Positions 5,234-5,684 of a DNA stretch of 5,684 nt are shown in pieces. The translations under genes and the position numbers were made by a program. Under the pieces are notes generated by a model that saw only the letters and a list, made by a program, of their open reading frames with translations, did not search any database and was not told the DNA's origin. Source of the DNA: Clostridia bacterium (GTDB lineage Bacteria > Bacillota > Clostridia > Oscillospirales > RGIG577); assembly GCA_017419325.1 (NCBI GenBank), contig JAFOLN010000161.1, positions 1 to 5,684 of the forward strand. Reading direction: 5' to 3'. Position 1 is the first letter of the stretch. Each line of letters starts with the position of its first letter.

Positions 5234-5301
5234 GAGATAAACAATGACACTTTCATAGGTTTTTTGTCATGTTTTCAGTTTTATCATAGGAGGAATAAGA
5301 A

Positions 5302-5541
5302 ATGAAATCTACCGGTATTGTAAGAAAAGTCGATGAGCTTGGCCGTATAGTTCTCCCCATAGAGCTGCGACGCACGCTTGATATCGCTGAAAAGGATTCT
5401 CTTGAGATCTACGTTGACGGAAACACGATCATCCTCAAAAAGTACCAGCCCGGCTGCATCTTCTGCGGCAACGCGAAGAACGTTACCAACTTCAAGAACA
5501 AGATAGTCTGCGAAGACTGTATAAAGGAAATGGCAGAGTAA
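5302..5541 (+). CDS. abrB: AbrB-family transition-state regulator with Cys4 C-terminus
   Basis: This 79-aa dimeric DNA-binding protein has a swapped-hairpin AbrB fold. Residues 1-48 are almost the B. subtilis AbrB N-domain: MKSTGIVRKVDELGR, then PIELRRTL, then EIYVDG and IILKKY, with the DNA-contact arginines R8, R15, R23 and R24 kept. The C-terminus differs: instead of the Bacillus multimerisation domain there are about 30 residues with C52-x2-C55-x14-C70-x2-C73, a likely structural zinc site, as in many clostridial homologues. By homology it represses stationary-phase and sporulation-linked genes during growth. TAGGAGGA at 5287-5294 lies 7 nt before the ATG, a strong ribosome site. The gene is monocistronic, diverges from spmAB and has its own terminator. 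An uncharacterised AbrB/SpoVT paralogue is possible, but the N-domain similarity favours AbrB proper. Confidence 0.93.
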   Translation: MKSTGIVRKVDELGRIVLPIELRRTLDIAEKDSLEIYVDGNTIILKKYQPGCIFCGNAKNVTNFKNKIVCEDCIKEMAE

Positions 5542-5580
5542 ACATTTACCGCGAACCCATCCAAAACAGAACATGAAATG

Positions 5581-5607
5581 AAAACAGCCCCGTCCGGGGC
5601 TGGTTTT
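5581..5607. terminator. Bidirectional intrinsic terminator after abrB
   Basis: CAGCCCC (5585-5591) pairs with GGGGCTG (5596-5602) around a GTCC loop; AAAA (5581-5584) then pairs with TTTT (5604-5607) past a bulged G. The A-run and T-run serve both strands, and it lies between the convergent abrB stop and the stop of the minus-strand gene at 5628. Confidence 0.87.
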
Positions 5608-5627
5608 GTATATGTGGCAGGGTGGGG

Positions 5628-5684
5628 TTATTCGAGGCTTATCCACATCGCGGGACGGACCGCGCCACGATTGTTGTCGACATA
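5628..5684 (-). CDS. C-terminal fragment of a DUF6273-like protein (5' part outside window)
   Basis: The minus strand reads in an open frame from the window edge to TAA at 5630-5628 and ends YVDNNRGAVRPAMWISLE. The ending VRPAMWISL followed by a stop resembles the VRPALWI-type C-terminus common in DUF6273 proteins, which are often secreted or repeat-bearing proteins of Clostridia with unknown function. A terminator 21 nt beyond the stop supports this being a genuine gene end. Only 18 codons are visible, so nothing can be said about the rest. Confidence 0.6.
   Translation of the reverse strand, partial: YVDNNRGAVRPAMWISLE

Larger units (their letters stand above)
5188..5270. repeat. Three TGTCAT hexamers in the abrB/spmA divergent region
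   Basis: ATGACA occurs at 5188-5193 and 5244-5249, and TGTCAT at 5265-5270, so the last two form an inverted repeat with a 15-nt loop just after the predicted abrB start. The contexts TTTGTCATG (5263-5271) and ATTGTCATA (minus, 5195-5187) each match 7 of 9 positions of the Spo0A box TTTGTCRAA. Spo0A represses abrB in B. subtilis, so these could be divergent 0A boxes, or simply a weak hairpin in the abrB leader. Confidence 0.3.

Noticed and set aside
5284..5646. 120-codon minus-strand frame opposite abrB
   Set aside because: Antisense to abrB, crosses its terminator, and conflicts with the better-supported minus-strand gene end at 5628.

Overview
The window looks like a chromosomal segment from a spore-forming, fairly GC-rich member of the Clostridia (Bacillota). 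Three things point there: adjacent spmA and spmB spore-maturation genes, an AbrB-type regulator with the Cys4 C-terminus seen in clostridia, and a secreted hydrolase ending in tandem copper-amine-oxidase-like stalk domains. I cannot name a genus. Genes alternate in orientation with short gaps. No mobile element, CRISPR array, tRNA or rRNA was found.

Layout. (1) 2-1099 (+): 3' part of a secreted GH26-like glycosidase with an Ig-like domain and two stalk repeats; its 5' end is outside the window. (2) A bidirectional terminator at 1112-1143 separates it from a convergent DMT/EamA permease (1158-2183, -) that carries a 16-histidine C-terminal tail. (3) A 400-bp gap (2184-2584) holds the permease promoter, a separate strong promoter followed exactly at its predicted +1 by a long imperfect hairpin with a U-tract (candidate small RNA, 2366-2436), a second GC-rich hairpin, and the promoter of the next operon. 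(4) 2585-3946 (+): a two-gene operon of an AEC-family carrier and a C_GCAxxG_C_C putative redox protein, closed by a strong terminator. (5) 3981-5100 (-): spmA-spmB, preceded by a match to the mother-cell sigma-E promoter consensus. (6) A 200-bp AT-rich divergent region contains that promoter, the abrB promoter and candidate AbrB and Spo0A-type sites. (7) 5302-5541 (+): abrB, with a terminator at 5581-5607. (8) 5628-5684 (-): last 18 codons of a gene whose C-terminus resembles DUF6273 proteins.

How the parts may work together: spmA/spmB act in spore-core dehydration, and abrB is by homology a transition-state regulator of entry into stationary phase and sporulation, so the right third is a small sporulation-related block with divergent promoters. 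The middle is transport-oriented: a DMT permease and an AEC carrier diverge around an intergenic region with its own putative RNA, and the carrier is co-transcribed with a small Cys-rich protein. The most novel candidate is the promoter/hairpin/U-tract unit at 2331-2436. Promoter and operator calls were made by eye and are not experimentally supported.
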